From Sycobia sp. Sy_11 (Eukaryota > Arthropoda > Insecta > Hymenoptera > Epichrysomallidae): DNA of 64,000 nt. The position numbers and the translations under genes were made by a program. The notes beneath the pieces were generated by a model. The model did not search any database and was not told the origin of the DNA. It worked only from the letters and a program-made list of their open reading frames with translations. The DNA is taken from the NCBI GenBank assembly GCA_018907035.1, contig JACCIC010000138.1, positions 943,001 through 1,007,000 on the forward strand, read 5' to 3'. Position 1 is the stretch's first letter. Each line of letters opens with the position of its first letter. Below, in pieces: positions 26,870-39,923 of the stretch.

Positions 26870-26912
26870 ATATATATGCATATATATATATACATGTGTG
26901 TGTGTGTGTGCG
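26825..26912. repeat. (TA)n then (TG)n compound microsatellite
   Basis: About 42 bp of TA, an imperfect TA stretch, then TGTGTGTGTGTGTG. Confidence 0.95.
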
Positions 26913-27447
26913 TTCGAATATATTCTGATAACGCGTCGTATATACAGCGCATAGCTGTACAGAGGACCTTTCAAAGTTGACTTTGAGCTGCCTCTATCGC
27001 GATCGGGATTTCGGTGGTATTTTCAAAGCGAATCGGAAAATCTGCGCCCGTGAACTAATACCGTCGATCAATTGGTTCGACATTTATTGAAGGGTTTAAA
27101 AAAAAAAAAAAAACAAAAAACAAAAAAACGCAAAGAGAATATTTTTTTGAATACGGATGATTTTTCTGTTTATCGCAGTATTTATATGTGGACTGATTGT
27201 ATTGTCGAATGATTTCAAATTGCAATTATTTACATTTGTTTATAACCTAAATTTTTACTTCAAATTTTGATACAAATCCAGAATTTCAACATCAATATGA
27301 GATTTAAGAAAAAAAAAAAAAACAAAGTACAAATTATTATTTTTATCGAAATTCTCCATTCAAAATTATCGTCGATACAGAATTTACGTGCGGAATATCC
27401 GAAACTCTGCACTTCGTTGATTGGGCTACTATTCTCTCGCTCTCACA

Positions 27448-27494
<47 letters not shown>

Positions 27495-27500
27495 TCCCTC
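27448..27500. repeat. (CT)n microsatellite
   Basis: About 42 bp of CT, then imperfect CCCTCT units. Confidence 0.97.
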
Positions 27501-28396
27501 TCTTCTTTTATTCGTTCGAATACGCGTAAAGCATTATCGGACATAAATTGCAAACTCGATAAAATATTTCCGATAATAATTGCGAAAAAGTTGCGAAGCA
27601 ATCTAAATGCATCTAACATTGCCAACGATTAATTTACAGGCATTTTAGAATGAAATTTGTTTTATCTCGAATTACGATGATAGTAACAAAAAAAAATAAA
27701 CTATGAATTACAACCAGTGAAAAGTGTAAATAGTATCGTTGCTGAAATATTTGAAATTAAAACTGAGCTTACTGCTCGTGTATCGAGTAATGTTACTCTA
27801 CAAAGCCTAAAAACCGTTCCTATATGAAATGCGTGAAATTCAATAAATTAACATTATCGCCGGGAAAACTTACAAGAATACTTTTTGTTTTAATGAAAAA
27901 AAAAAACAAACTAAAATTGATGAGAAAAATACGAAGAACAATTTTCGATTCCCGACGACCGTTAAAATACTTCTCGATTATAATGTGCGATTGTTTAATT
28001 TTCAGCAAAATCTTGGTACTTTTAAATTAATCGTCAAGGAGTAATTTCGTGAAATCAACTGTACGTATGCCGAATCTAACTTGAAATTTGATAATGACTT
28101 TTTGGTTTTTTTATTTATAAATTTGCAACGTAGCCAACCCTGTTGTTAACGTCGTGTAATACCAAAAGCTAAATTTAAATTAAATTTAAAAATTCATCCC
28201 CTATGTCCAGAAAGATGTATAATTAACCTTTCAAATATATATCGTTCTATCGATTTTTTTGATTTTTTTTTTTTTTTTGAAAATTTAAATATAAATGGAA
28301 TGGCCATTAGAGCGACAGGAAGAAGGCGATCCGGTGTAAGAAACTCAGTCATCAATTACTGTATAAAGTTACTTATACAGGAGCTTTTGTATGTTG

Positions 28397-28401
<5 letters not shown>

Positions 28402-28453
<52 letters not shown>
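28402..28453. repeat. (TA)n microsatellite
   Basis: About 52 bp of uninterrupted TA. Confidence 0.97.
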
Positions 28454-28458
<5 letters not shown>

Positions 28459-30419
28459 ATTTTGATTCGTTTTTTATTCATATATCTGTTAGCTTATTTG
28501 TAGATATAGGTGAATTTTGATCTTTGTATTGATACCCCACTGCCAGCTGTCTGAGCAAAGTCTAAAAGCTTATCGATAATTTGTGAATAATTGAAATATA
28601 ATAGTTCTTCGACCAAAGTCTCGCCATAGAATAACAATACTAAAAAAAACATTAGTAACATCGGATTTCGTTCGAGTCTCTGTCCGAAAAATCTGTTATA
28701 AACTCTTCGTTCTATATTATTATATATATTCTATATTCTATTGTATTATTTTTTAAAGTTCGCATTCATTTTATAATAATTATTGATAAATTACTTTATT
28801 CGACAAAATCGATTTTTCCTTTATAGACTTCTTAGCTATAAAGAATTTACCCTCTCCAAGACCATTTGATAGGCTTTAAATATCTTCATTATGATGAATA
28901 TTAATCAAATTCCTTAAAAATTAATTTGTTGTATATTTAATATCATTTATGCCTTCGTAATTCATAATTTAAGGACGTCGTTCGTACTCGAGAGCAAATA
29001 CTTTAATAATAACCCCTACTGTACAAGTATTATTTTAACTAATTGAAATTTTCCTTAAAAATTGAATTTCTTTTAAAATTCCTGCTCGTTTCGCATTCAA
29101 TTCGAGAATTATATGGTAATATTAAAACGGGCCAATAAAAATTACTCTGTTGAATATTAATTTTACTCCCATGCCTCGGAACAATAACTCGCAACTCCGA
29201 AGTGAGCATAAGCATAAACTAATTTAAGGAATTACTTCTGTATAAGAGTTTATTTTATGGAGAGGGCTATATTCGGAAGGGGGTAAAGATAAAGTGCATT
29301 TTACAGGGCAAGTTGAAACGTCTTTCCCGGGGCGAAATGAACTTCTTTAATTAAATAATAGAAATGTAATGCCACAACAATCCGGTAATGTGGGGCTCGA
29401 GTTAAAGTTGGGCAAAGGTGGGGGGAGGGGGGAGGGGGTTTGCCCACGAATTTAACAGACCTCGAAACAAGGTCTGAAGGGTCGGTCAGGGGGTGGGGGA
29501 GCTGTCTCGAAAAATCCAGCAACGGGGAATAATTCAATTTCGATGTGCTTCGATCTCGAGTGCCGCCCGAGCTAAACGTCAGCTTTGACATATCGGCACG
29601 TGGACGTTTTTTATTCAATATAAATGTTGATCTTCGTGATAAAGAAATTCAAGTTCAACGATCGTGAAATTTCTGGAAAAAGTAATTTCCTATTTTTAAA
29701 TTTTCATTTCAGCTCGAAAAACAACGATAAAACGATCTGAAATTTTTTTCTCTCTTAATCACCATTACCACGGCCTTTTCATTGTGCGATCATTCTAAAA
29801 TCGGCGCGGATCGCGAATCCAATATCTAATAGCATAAAATATCCCTGCACAAGGATATTAATGTTACGGCCACCGCGTTGAAACTGGCGATTAAGAGAAA
29901 TTTCATTTTCTCATTAAACTTTGGGAATTTTTTACTCGGAAACGATCGACGCGTCGAAAAAGTTTTCTGGAAACACAAAGTGTTACCAAGCAATCGGAAT
30001 ATGCGACAAAACTTTTCAAACGACGTTGTCAACGTGTTAAATTTTTTTTCTCGTAAATTTCCATAATTAAACCAAATTTTACACGCACGGTTTGAGAATT
30101 CGAAAAAAATTATACTATATTCGTCGACTAAGTTTAAACGTTTTATTGTTCTTATAATTTTTCATCCAGAAGTCAGTCCGTTGATGAGTAAAAATGTCTA
30201 CGAAAACATTTTACTCCCATGGTAAACCAAAGTCTTTTTTTAAATCAAAAATCCGGTATGTCGGGATGAAAATTCGTTTTCATTGAAAAATCACAAATAA
30301 TCTGTAGCTTGAATCAAAAGCTTTGCGTTTTAAAGTGACGTTAAATTTTCTTAAATATTTATTATCTACCTGGGGACATCGACTTTTCTCGTTTTCGTCT
30401 TTCCGAATTCACCTATAGT

Positions 30420-31320
30420 TATATCCTGAAAACTCGAGCGGAGAAAAAAAAAACATTAAAAAAAAATGCCGCGCGCCGGGGACAAATGGGATGTTTCGGG
30501 TGATACGAACGGCGTGCGGGTAACGGGAAAAGATTCGCATACGAAGAGATTCGTAGCTTTTCGGCGTTAAAGGAAAAGACCCGCGCCGGACGTACGCGTT
30601 TTTATCGCTCGCGCGCGATACGGCTGAGTTTGCTCGCTGACGTAACGGCGAACCACGATAATACCCACGAAGGACGCCGACTGGCGCCTTTGAGAATTTG
30701 TCGCCGATTGGCGAAGGAGCGCGCGGAACTCTCTACGAAGTTGCCGCAAAGCCAAGCGTTTCAGCTCTCGTTTACCGTTTTTAACGCAAGGTAGATGAAA
30801 CTATACCGACGCGTCGAGCAGTACGGAGATTCCTGAAAAATACGGCCGAGAACGACTCCATCCGACCCTTTCCCGCACCTGACACCCCCCCCCCCCATCC
30901 CCAGCTGGAGCCCGACGGATTCTGCGGGATGGCGACGCCGGGCGGGGACAGTTTTTGGTTCCTCAATGAGGACGGGTCGCCGGATCCGGGCGTTTTCGCG
31001 TCGACGCCGGTCGCGCATCGATAATGGGAGCGGGAACGGGGCGGAGGGTAGGGGGGAGAGGGTTATAAATAGACCCCCGAGGACTCTTCCGTCTTCGATG
31101 AATATTTCTTCGATTATGCAGGGAGTCGAACGTGCATGCAATGGTTTCGGATATATTCGAGGATCGTCCTTTAACCGTCGATCGATCTTGATTGTGCCGC
31201 TTTACAGGGCATTCTTGTACGGTAATACGGAACGGCTCGAAATGATACGTCATCGGGGTGAAAGAAAACGTTGTTTACTTAGATTTTTAACAGTGATCCG
31301 TGACTGGAAAGCCCGCTAAT
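30420..31320. other. CpG-rich patch
   Basis: CpG-rich with a C13-type run near 30885. Open frames up to 126 codons overlap on both strands and lack recognisable sequence. Confidence 0.4.
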
Positions 31321-32169
31321 GAATTCGCGATAAGATGAAAAAATTTCTGTACTCGATATAAACTTGTTCTTACTGTAGACGTGTACTTGTACGCACGCAT
31401 AAAAGTTTAAACGGACGGCAGTTTTTTGATAATATAAGATTTTCGACAAAATTACGATTTATTCAGAAATGAAGAAAGGTAACATGAAATTTAATCGTTG
31501 AAAAGCCGATAAATAAATTTATCAAATATTTTTTCATATAACGTAAATGTGCTATTTGTTTGGATAATTTTAGATTTAGATGTTTAGATAATTTGGCCCC
31601 AGACACGAGTCGCATCGAAGTATCGACAATGCCCAGGATGGATCTTTCGTCCCTTTCGAAATCTCGGGTTACGAAAATTACTCGCGTAAAATCGATTCTG
31701 AAAATTTGAACAATCCGATAACCGCGCGCGAAGTCGAGAAAATTTTGCGGAACGAGTCTGAACATTATTTTCCAATGTTTAAATCGAAAAAAAAAACAAT
31801 TGACGGACCAAAAAATCGATCCGTTGCAGCGTAAATGTTCGGCCAATATATTCAAAAATTATTTTTGCAATTATTGTTTAGCAATATAGGTAATCTGATT
31901 ATCATTTCCATTTAAGTATAAGTAAAAGTGACTTCGCTTCGCGATTTCTCGTCAATTTCAGGTCTATTAAAATCTTATAATATAATCGAGTGCAAATCCG
32001 CTCGAATCCCTCCTCCCATTCCTCTCATAATCTACTTCTACGTTATTTCAGACCTGCTCTTACGATATATTAAATAAATTTCACATAACACTTAGTACTT
32101 TAAAAAACTAAATTTTGCAGAATACACGTTTATCGATCCATTTAAATCGCTTTTGCGCTCATTCCTATA

Positions 32170-32177
<8 letters not shown>

Positions 32178-32208
<31 letters not shown>
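32178..32208. repeat. (TA)n microsatellite
   Basis: About 31 bp of uninterrupted TA. Confidence 0.97.
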
Positions 32209-32209
<1 letters not shown>

Positions 32210-32763
32210 CATCACTTAATTATTAAATCTCACAATCGATCCGTTAGTCATTAATACGTACATCAGAGTACTTATTCACGATAATGAATGATCCACGTTC
32301 TTATCATAATTGAGTACTGCATATATATACATCACGAGCAGCACGAGACTTCAGCGATGGCATAACAAAATCAAGGGAGTACATTAATACTTATGTAATA
32401 AGAGTTTTGACCACCCAACTGTGTACGATGCGATATTTTCCAGTTCCCTATCAATCGCCGTTGATACGAGCATCGCGCCAAACGAATCTCGAAGCGACTT
32501 CACAAGTATATGTATCACGGCTTATTCTTTTTTCATCTCTTCAATTTTTTGTCATTTTCTTTTTTTTTTTTTTGATTTCTTTCATTTGTAAAAATTTTCG
32601 CTCGAGCAACGTTATCGGGCAACTCCGACGCCGAGACGACCGCAGGACGTCGATTCGACCGTTGATCCATGCACAACCGTGAAAGATGATATATATATAG
32701 CTGGTTGATGATGATGATGTTTATCTATGATATATAGATGTCATTGAGCCAAGCGGAGCGTGA

Positions 32764-32766
<3 letters not shown>

Positions 32767-32808
<42 letters not shown>
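32767..32808. repeat. (TA)n microsatellite
   Basis: About 42 bp of TA next to TGATGATG triplets. Confidence 0.97.
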
Positions 32809-32809
<1 letters not shown>

Positions 32810-33843
32810 TCATCATTGCGTTATCGAGGATAACAGCGAGGGATTATGTCATTATCCCAAGCATTGCGTAAGGGCGACGAGGCTGTATGATATATATATA
32901 CATTCAGTCGAACGAGCTGGTGAAGACACGACTTTGCAATTTATTATTGCCTTGTTAAAACTGGCAATTAACGCGAAATTACATACATTTCGCGCGACGC
33001 GCTCGATATATCCATCTTCTTCTCCCCCTTTACTTTCATTTTTTTTTTTTTTGCTGTTTCTTTATTTTTGTCAAGGAACATAATTGAAATTTATGCATTA
33101 TGCGCGGCGGAGGCGTATGCACAATAATTGGCACCCGCGCGCTCGCGCTTATAAACATCGGGATAAGAGGATAACGAACGTAAATTGGCGCCGCGTCCGT
33201 TTTACATCAAGCGATCGCGCCTTTTATGAAAAGTGGCAAGGTGATCGATTGAAACTTGCAATTATTGACCGACGTTGGGCCGGGGGAGCGCGGGGGATTG
33301 CAAATTACAAATCGCGTCGGAAGCGTCACGGGGACACATCGCGCAGTTTTACGCGGCTCGGCGAACATTTCGAAAAGGAGCAAAGTTTCTGCCGGGCGCA
33401 TTTCCCTGCACGTGCTCCGATCTATGACGACGGGTGGTCGGGTTCCTTTGCGCCGACCCTACTCGTCCAATCGTATCGAACGCGCTTGCAACTCGTTTGG
33501 AAATTACGGAAAACATTGCTCCCCTTTATTATATCAATGGTACGTCACTCCGAAGTAACATCGTGTATTCTTGAAATTGCGCGAGGGTCGGATAAAAAGA
33601 TTCCGAGCCGGCAATAAAAAATGCTAACAATTTTCGTTTCGTTCGCTTTATACGCTCTCGGCAATAATCTCCATCGACGCAGATGCATTTTTCATACGGC
33701 GTTGCTCTACTAATTCAATTGTGCAATTTTTATACGCTGCAATTACGAAAATCCCTCAAAATGCCCATTTACAGAATCAACGAATTTATTGCCGTTTTAA
33801 AAATTTTCATCTCCGAGCCATTTTTCAGGTCAATAAAAAAAGA

Positions 33844-33867
33844 CACACACACACACACACACACACA
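33844..33867. repeat. (CA)n microsatellite
   Basis: About 24 bp of CA. Confidence 0.95.
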
Positions 33868-34023
33868 AATCAAATTCGCTGGTTTTAAGCATTAGCTTTA
33901 CTGATCATCTCCATTATTCAATATTATTTTACATGATATTTTATCTGTATCATTTTGACTTATATCTTTTATCCTTATAATTGTGTTCTTCTTCTCTATT
34001 GACTCTAGTTCAAGCGTTCAAGA

Positions 34024-34269
34024 CACATTTGAAAAAAATATCTGTTATCAAGTAAATATTTTCTTGTTTTGTACCAAGTAAATTATTTTCTTAAATTGAG
34101 AAAGCATCTTCTTAAATCAAGGAAGCATTTACTTAATGCAAGAAGAATTCACTTGAATCAGACCACGTACTCTTAAATCCAATAAACATTTTCTTAATTT
34201 AAGAAAATGAGTTACTTGGTACAAAACAAGCAAATATTTACTTGATATCCGAAAATATTTTTTTCAGTG
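34024..34269. mobile_element. Foldback MITE of about 246 bp with CAC...GTG ends
   Basis: Left arm elements ATCAAGTAAATATTTTCTTG and TTTTGTACCAAGTAAATTAT are mirrored on the right by ATGAGTTACTTGGTACAAAA and CAAGCAAATATTTACTTGAT. The right end TTTTTTTCAGTG mirrors the left start CACATTTGAAAAAAA. Arms are about 75-100 bp around a short centre. There is no ORF and no clear target duplication. Ends of the CACTGAAAA type suggest a Tc1/mariner-derived MITE, which is inference. Confidence 0.65.
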
Positions 34270-34649
34270 CATAGATTCACTTTTATATAAGTAAAAATCC
34301 GACTTTGCTGCTTAGAAATTCTGCTCGGAGTCATTGTTTAAAAATATGCCACTCTTTTTTTTCACGATTAGTCAGTACTTTACGCGCATCATACGAATTC
34401 AAAATTAATTTATCTATAAACATACGACATAATGCAATTCTTTCATGAAAAGGAAGGAAGAATGAAAGGGTGACCTGCAAACACTCGGTGTATTTTTGAC
34501 AATCCGCGCTATATTGCGAATTCAACAATGAAACTACAAAAAGGTACGTATGAGAGGAGGGTGCTCAACCCCCCACCAAAATGCAATTAAGCGGTAAGGA
34601 AAAAATGCCTCCACGAAATGTGTCAACGACTTTTCTCCGACATTCTCTA

Positions 34650-34650
<1 letters not shown>

Positions 34651-34714
<64 letters not shown>

Positions 34715-34728
34715 TATATATGACAAGC

Positions 34729-34764
<36 letters not shown>
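34651..34764. repeat. Paired (TA)n microsatellites
   Basis: About 62 bp and 35 bp of TA separated by about 17 bp (GGTATATATGACAAGCG). This is the longest TA tract in the window. Confidence 0.97.
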
Positions 34765-34768
<4 letters not shown>

Positions 34769-35197
34769 CTCGCGGTCGTCCCCGCGTCTCACTACTGTTT
34801 CTGAGTAACAAAAAAGCAAACCGACAAAAGGAGGGGGGGAGGGCCGAAATAGCAATGTTCTACGCGGAATAAAAGCGTGCGCACCTACACGCGTATTCAT
34901 GCGCGAGAGAGCGCCGGGAATTATTCACGACCCCAATGGTTGCGGCGAGGAGGGGGCGGCGGAAGGAGGGTAGAGGCGAAAAAGATGGCGCACGCTCGTA
35001 TACACGTAAGAAGCTCGGCGATATTAATTATAAGCCACTTTGACACTGATAACAGTTGCATACAGAGCGAAGGCAAGGCGGCGGGAGGGGAGGGGTGATA
35101 CGGCTCGCGAAAACTCACCCTCGCAACTATATACACTCATGCGTACGTATGTACATATACACACGCTACGGTTGAAAAATTTTTCCTAATTAGGGCC

Positions 35198-35201
<4 letters not shown>

Positions 35202-35234
<33 letters not shown>
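35202..35234. repeat. (TA)n microsatellite
   Basis: About 33 bp of TA followed by CACACAC. Confidence 0.97.
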
Positions 35235-35241
<7 letters not shown>

Positions 35242-36919
35242 TTGCGCGACATGCCACTTGCACGCGTGCATCCGTACGCGGTATACGGAGCCACGGTAAC
35301 TCACGGACCTCGCGCAGTATATGGGGAGAAGAGGGGGCCAAAGCGTAATGATGAAAATTCGCCGCGCTCACGCCGTGAATTTTCATCGGAAACGAAAGTC
35401 GTGTTTTTTTTGCTTTTTTGTTTTTTTTTTTCAATTTTGTAGTTCGCCCGGAACCAAATGTCGTTTTCCTCGATTGATGATTTTTATTTCTGTAATTGAA
35501 ACATAAGGAAGGACATACGAGTGTTAATAGGCGATTGATGGTTTAATTTTGTGTTCTAAAAATGTCACTGTATTACTGATATTTTAGAGCCAAATACAAG
35601 AAATCTGTGGGACATCCGTAAAAATGACGTTTGTTTTTATATTTATTTCTGTAGCGATCAAAAGTTATAGAAAAATCGTTAAATCAACAGTTACAGATTA
35701 CATCAATTTCCGCAATTTTTTACTCGTTCATTTTAAATTGAAATTAATTTTACAATTATGATACAAATCAAAATTTCAATTTAATTACATATTGATCCGT
35801 GCTTAGTACGGAATTTTCATAATTACAGCGATCATTTTGTCGAGCACTGAAAGCCCTATTTATGGCGCACTTTTCGTGTGTGAAAAATTCACATTGTCCA
35901 CGAGGCATAGCAGTTTCATAAACTGTATTTACAAAAGCCACAATTTTTACACGTTTCAACGCCATTGGGCCCAATCAAAACAAAGGGGGAAGATCAGCTT
36001 TAAATCGCGTTCCAGAATCTATATCGTATCGTTCAAAAATTACGTAACGCGAAAATGAAGGGGGAGGGGGTATGGAATTGTTATTGTAGGGAGATTGTAT
36101 AACAGAAGTTACGTGACGATGAAAATAATAAATTTAATTCGCCGGATTGTAAGAGAAATTTTATTGAGATAAAAAATAAAAAGATTATATGCAGAATCCG
36201 TGAACTCAGGTTATTACAGCCGTATTCTTTTAGCACGCGTCGCTTCGCCGTACAATAATCGTGTCAATAACGTATAAATATTTTGCGAGACGTAACGAAA
36301 TTTCTTCCAAATGCAGACCATTGTTGAATAATCTCGGATTTTTAAATTTGGTTCATCGTACAGTATTTGTTTGGAAAATTAAAGAAAACAAAAACAATAT
36401 TAAAAATCTGTTCATTTATTTTTTTCATGATTTTAAATGTAAGATATTGTTTATGAAAAAAAGAAAAGGTCTCCCCCCACAAAAATTCCGGGGGGGGGGG
36501 GAAGGGTTCATATCGCATAGGACGAACGAGGCTGCTTTACTCTTTGTGCTGCTGCAATTACACGTGCAAACGCGAGGGACAAGTTAACAGCGCCGTTTCT
36601 CGCGAAACGCGCGCTTCGACGCGAAAGTCCAGGGTCAAACAGAACTGAGAGGGGGGGGGGGAAGACGGCGCGACTGCGACTGCAGCCTCGAGCGACAATT
36701 CCGCCTATATTTATCGTTAATAATTCACACGGCGAGCCGCTGTCTCCTTTCCTTTTTTACGATCAAAAACGGCCTTTTATGCAGGTCTGCCGCGAGACGG
36801 CGACGTCGGCTTCGCGCGCATCGATTATTCACCGGCCCTAAGCACATGGATGGCTGGGGCGAGGGGGGGGGTGAGGACAGAAAAACACGGAAAAGCGAAG
36901 CAAGGCAAAAAAACAACAA

Positions 36920-36944
36920 AAAAAAAAAAAAAAAAAAAGAAAAT
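36920..36944 (-). terminator. Pol III T-run terminator of tRNA-Thr
   Basis: Immediately 3' of the tRNA on the minus strand the sequence reads AATTTTC followed by about 18 T. Runs of four or more T terminate RNA polymerase III. Confidence 0.8.
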
Positions 36945-37017
36945 TGCCCCCAGAGAGATTTGAACTCTCGACCCCTGGTTTACAAGACCAGTGCTCTAAC
37001 CCCTGAGCTATGGAGGC
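36945..37017 (-). tRNA. tRNA-Thr (anticodon TGT)
   Basis: Reading the minus strand, 73 nt fold into a full cloverleaf: acceptor stem GCCTCCA/TGGGGGC (one T-G pair), D-arm GCTC-loop-GAGC, anticodon stem CTGGT/ACCAG with loop CTTGTAA, a 5-nt variable loop, T-arm GAGAG-TTCAAAT-CTCTC and discriminator A. Anticodon TGT decodes ACA (Thr). No intron is seen. The internal A box and B box (GAGTTCAAATCTC) look intact. Downstream on the minus strand is TTTT then a long T run, the expected Pol III terminator. It looks functional and stands alone here. Confidence 0.96.
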
Positions 37018-37320
37018 CCGCGATTCATAATGCCGAGCGTCTCTTTATTGGTTGGCCGCTATCTGCGTCTCACTCGCACTCGCGGCTCGCTGCCCGAGCG
37101 TTGTGCGACTGCGCGCCGCGACTGCGAGCGTCGCGCGGATACGGACGGTTTTCGTAATATATACATATATAGTCGCGCGTCGTGTGTATGCAAGGTTGTA
37201 TAGGCGGAGGTGCGCGTAGATATGCGCGCGAGCGCGGTGCATATGGAGAGGGATATACGGTGAGAGAGAAAGAGAGAGAGAGAGAGGGGGGGGGACGAAA
37301 TAAAGCAAGTTATCTAGAAG
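37018..37320. other. CpG-rich DNA 5' of tRNA-Thr
   Basis: CpG-rich up to about 37240, then a GA-rich stretch with a G9 run. It flanks the 5' side of the minus-strand tRNA gene. Confidence 0.4.
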
Positions 37321-37334
37321 GAAAGAGAGAAGAG

Positions 37335-37337
<3 letters not shown>

Positions 37338-37384
<47 letters not shown>
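37338..37384. repeat. (TA)n microsatellite
   Basis: About 47 bp of uninterrupted TA, about 320 bp upstream of the tRNA gene (which reads on the minus strand). Confidence 0.97.
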
Positions 37385-37387
<3 letters not shown>

Positions 37388-39544
37388 GCCCCCCTCCCTC
37401 CTACTATTCCAGCCGGGCGTAAACTTCTAATTGTTTTTCATACTTCGTGATGATCAAGCTTGTAAGCTCATTAAAGAACTTGCCGAGTTCGATAAAGTCG
37501 GTGTGTTGAGGGCAACCCTCGCTCCCCCTCCCCCCGCTCCTCTTCCCTTCAACCGTGTTTATGCAATTTATTAAGCTTCGGGGCATAACTTTGTGCATTC
37601 AGAGTTCGGCAGCAGAGCGTACATGAAGCAAGTAGTCGTTCTCCTTCCGCTTTACAGTTTTTCGGCTACAGAAAATACTCGCCTCAAGGACGTCCCTTTC
37701 AAACTTGAATTATCATAATTGTTGATTAAATTTTTATGGGAAGTATGCGCATCCATAATATATCTGCCCGATGCTGACGGGCATTTTACAAAGTATGGTA
37801 ATAGATATATATATATATATATATGGTTATCGCATTTATTTTTTACTGAAATTTTTTAAAATATTTTTGTGTATATGTGTAGCACGAGTTTTACTAATTT
37901 TTTTTTAACATTTTTTTTTAGTTTTTTATCGCGTAATAATTAATAAATTTATTATGAAAAATAAAAAGATTATGAATGTAATTTTGAACATAATATAATG
38001 TTTAAATAATAAACTATTTAATTTTATATTTTATATATAATTTAATTTTATATATAATTTAATTGAATATAGATGATAAACCGCAGTAAATTAATGTAGG
38101 CAAAAGTTATTTTTTTAATGTAAGGAATTATTGTCGAAAAAATGTTGTAAGAAAGGAAATATTTTATTTAAAGTTGGAAAATTAAATTAAAAAATACTAG
38201 GTAAAGTATGCTAAAATATGCTAGAATTCCATACGTATTCAAATTATTCTTATACGAAGTTAAATTCATATTATCGTTATCAAAGCAAGCTAATTTATCA
38301 TTAAATATATTCTTGTGCAGTATACTTTGTCTAGTCTGCTGCATTCGTTCTACCTCGTAATTGGTTAATCCTCGATTCATTCGAAACTATAGATTTTTGT
38401 TTAAAAGGACTGAAATAACAAGCATAGGATGCAATGGCTATATCGGAATATTATTATTTTTATAACAACGTTTCGATGATAAAGGATATTAATGATACAT
38501 TCAGAATTTGTATCAGTTATTTAATAAAAAAAATCTCTTTTTTCTTAGATACAGTTCTTGAAAGGCAAATTATTTTAAAAATTTTACAAAAATTTACTCA
38601 CGTATTTTCAATACAATATTCTCTAAGCTTATATTTGATATGTTAATTACGATTAATTACTATAGACTGTTGATCAATAATAAAATATGGATAAATTGAA
38701 AAATAACATGATTAATGTCAAATTTTATAATTGCTTTAAATTGAAATACATTTATGCTAAACCATTTGTTTTTCAAATTTTATGAATAGCCATTAAATTC
38801 AATAAATTGTGCAATACTTTAAAAAGCGTTATAGAAATATTAAATTATACAGTTACATGCGAGTGAAAAAAAGTTTTCTGCAATTATGCTTTTTTGCATG
38901 TAGTAATATAACTAATTAAATTGGTAACTATGCGAACTTTAAATAATTTCGTTAAATATAATATAGTTATCTAAAGCTTACGTTCAAAGTTAATTTAACT
39001 CTTTATTCGTAAGATATTTATTAAAAATATAAGATGTAATTTAAATTAATTTCTTTTTTCTGAATAATGTAAGTAAATATATAAGGAATAAGGTATTTAG
39101 AAATCATACACAAGAATGAAGTTGAATCTTCTTTATTTGCAAAATGATTATACGAAAAATGATCTAATTGTTACGCGATCTCGCAAATTCGATGCTTTAT
39201 CATTTTTTCTTCGCAACAACAGAATCGTGGTAAAGTAAAAAATGCAGCGATACTTTCACTATCTTCACAAAATCTATAATGTATTGTGAAAAAAAAAAAT
39301 TTAATGAATATTGAAAATTCGTTAAAAGAAACCAATTGATATACGTTTAATCGAAACAATATAATAAAAATCAATGCAATCGAATATGTTGTTTTCGACA
39401 AGTAAACAATATTGATCGTATATGATTAAAAAATCGTTTTGTAAAATAATGATTATCGCCTCGACGCTGGCAATGACAATGTTATACAGAATGCATAATA
39501 TAGTGTATATATATATATATATACGTTACATGAAGCTCGAATGC
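37385..39544. other. Intergenic AT-rich DNA between DNAAF6 and tRNA-Thr
   Basis: No coding sequence recognised; strongly AT-rich from about 37.8 kb on. Confidence 0.55.
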
Positions 39545-39550
39545 TTTATT
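39545..39550 (-). promoter_or_regulatory. Candidate poly(A) signal of DNAAF6
   Basis: AATAAA on the minus strand about 375 nt after the DNAAF6 stop codon. If used, the 3' UTR would include the (TA)n array at 39786-39834. This is inference from motif and position only. Confidence 0.35.
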
Positions 39551-39780
39551 ATTGAAAATGTTGCATGATTTATTCGTAGAGATAAGTACAGGATCGATAT
39601 AGCATCTCGTTAATAATAAAAACAAAAGAAATCCTACGTAAATCCCATATTGGAAATATATAATTAAAAAAGCTTTATGACGAATAAAAAAGACTCGCAT
39701 TAAACAGTGGGCGCGTTGTAAAATAATTATTATAACAATGATCCTAACGAGTGAAAAAAGCCTCCGCTGGCAGTTTGTGC

Positions 39781-39785
<5 letters not shown>

Positions 39786-39834
<49 letters not shown>
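39786..39834. repeat. (TA)n microsatellite in putative DNAAF6 3' UTR/downstream DNA
   Basis: About 48 bp of TA, 90 bp past the DNAAF6 stop codon. Confidence 0.97.
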
Positions 39835-39836
<2 letters not shown>

Positions 39837-39923
39837 CACTTTTTCCATCCAAAGCCGTGTTGCGATATATATAAACGCCGTCGAGGATTTTTCTTCCTCT
39901 CCATCCCTTCTCTCCGCCCTCCC

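Larger units (their letters stand above)
25200..30420. other. Unassigned AT-rich DNA
   Basis: No gene recognised; four long (TA)n arrays, one (CT)n array, and a G-rich patch at 29415-29500. Confidence 0.5.
31321..34023. other. Unassigned DNA including a CpG-rich 33.1-33.6 kb stretch
   Basis: The stretch 33084-33617 is open on the plus strand for 177 codons, but the protein is Arg-rich, matches no family I know, and overlapping frames are open too. The remainder is AT-rich with two (TA)n arrays. Confidence 0.45.
34270..36919. other. Unassigned DNA upstream of nothing recognisable
   Basis: Microsatellites at 34.65 and 35.2 kb, G runs at 36491-36501 and 36651-36660. No gene recognised. Confidence 0.5.

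Noticed and set aside
26250..26980. Several 60-90 codon Ile-Tyr-rich frames
   Set aside because: Translations of (TA)n arrays.
33084..33617. 177-codon plus-strand ORF
   Set aside because: Arg-rich composition expected from CpG-rich DNA, overlapping open frames on both strands, no family resemblance, no clear splice context.
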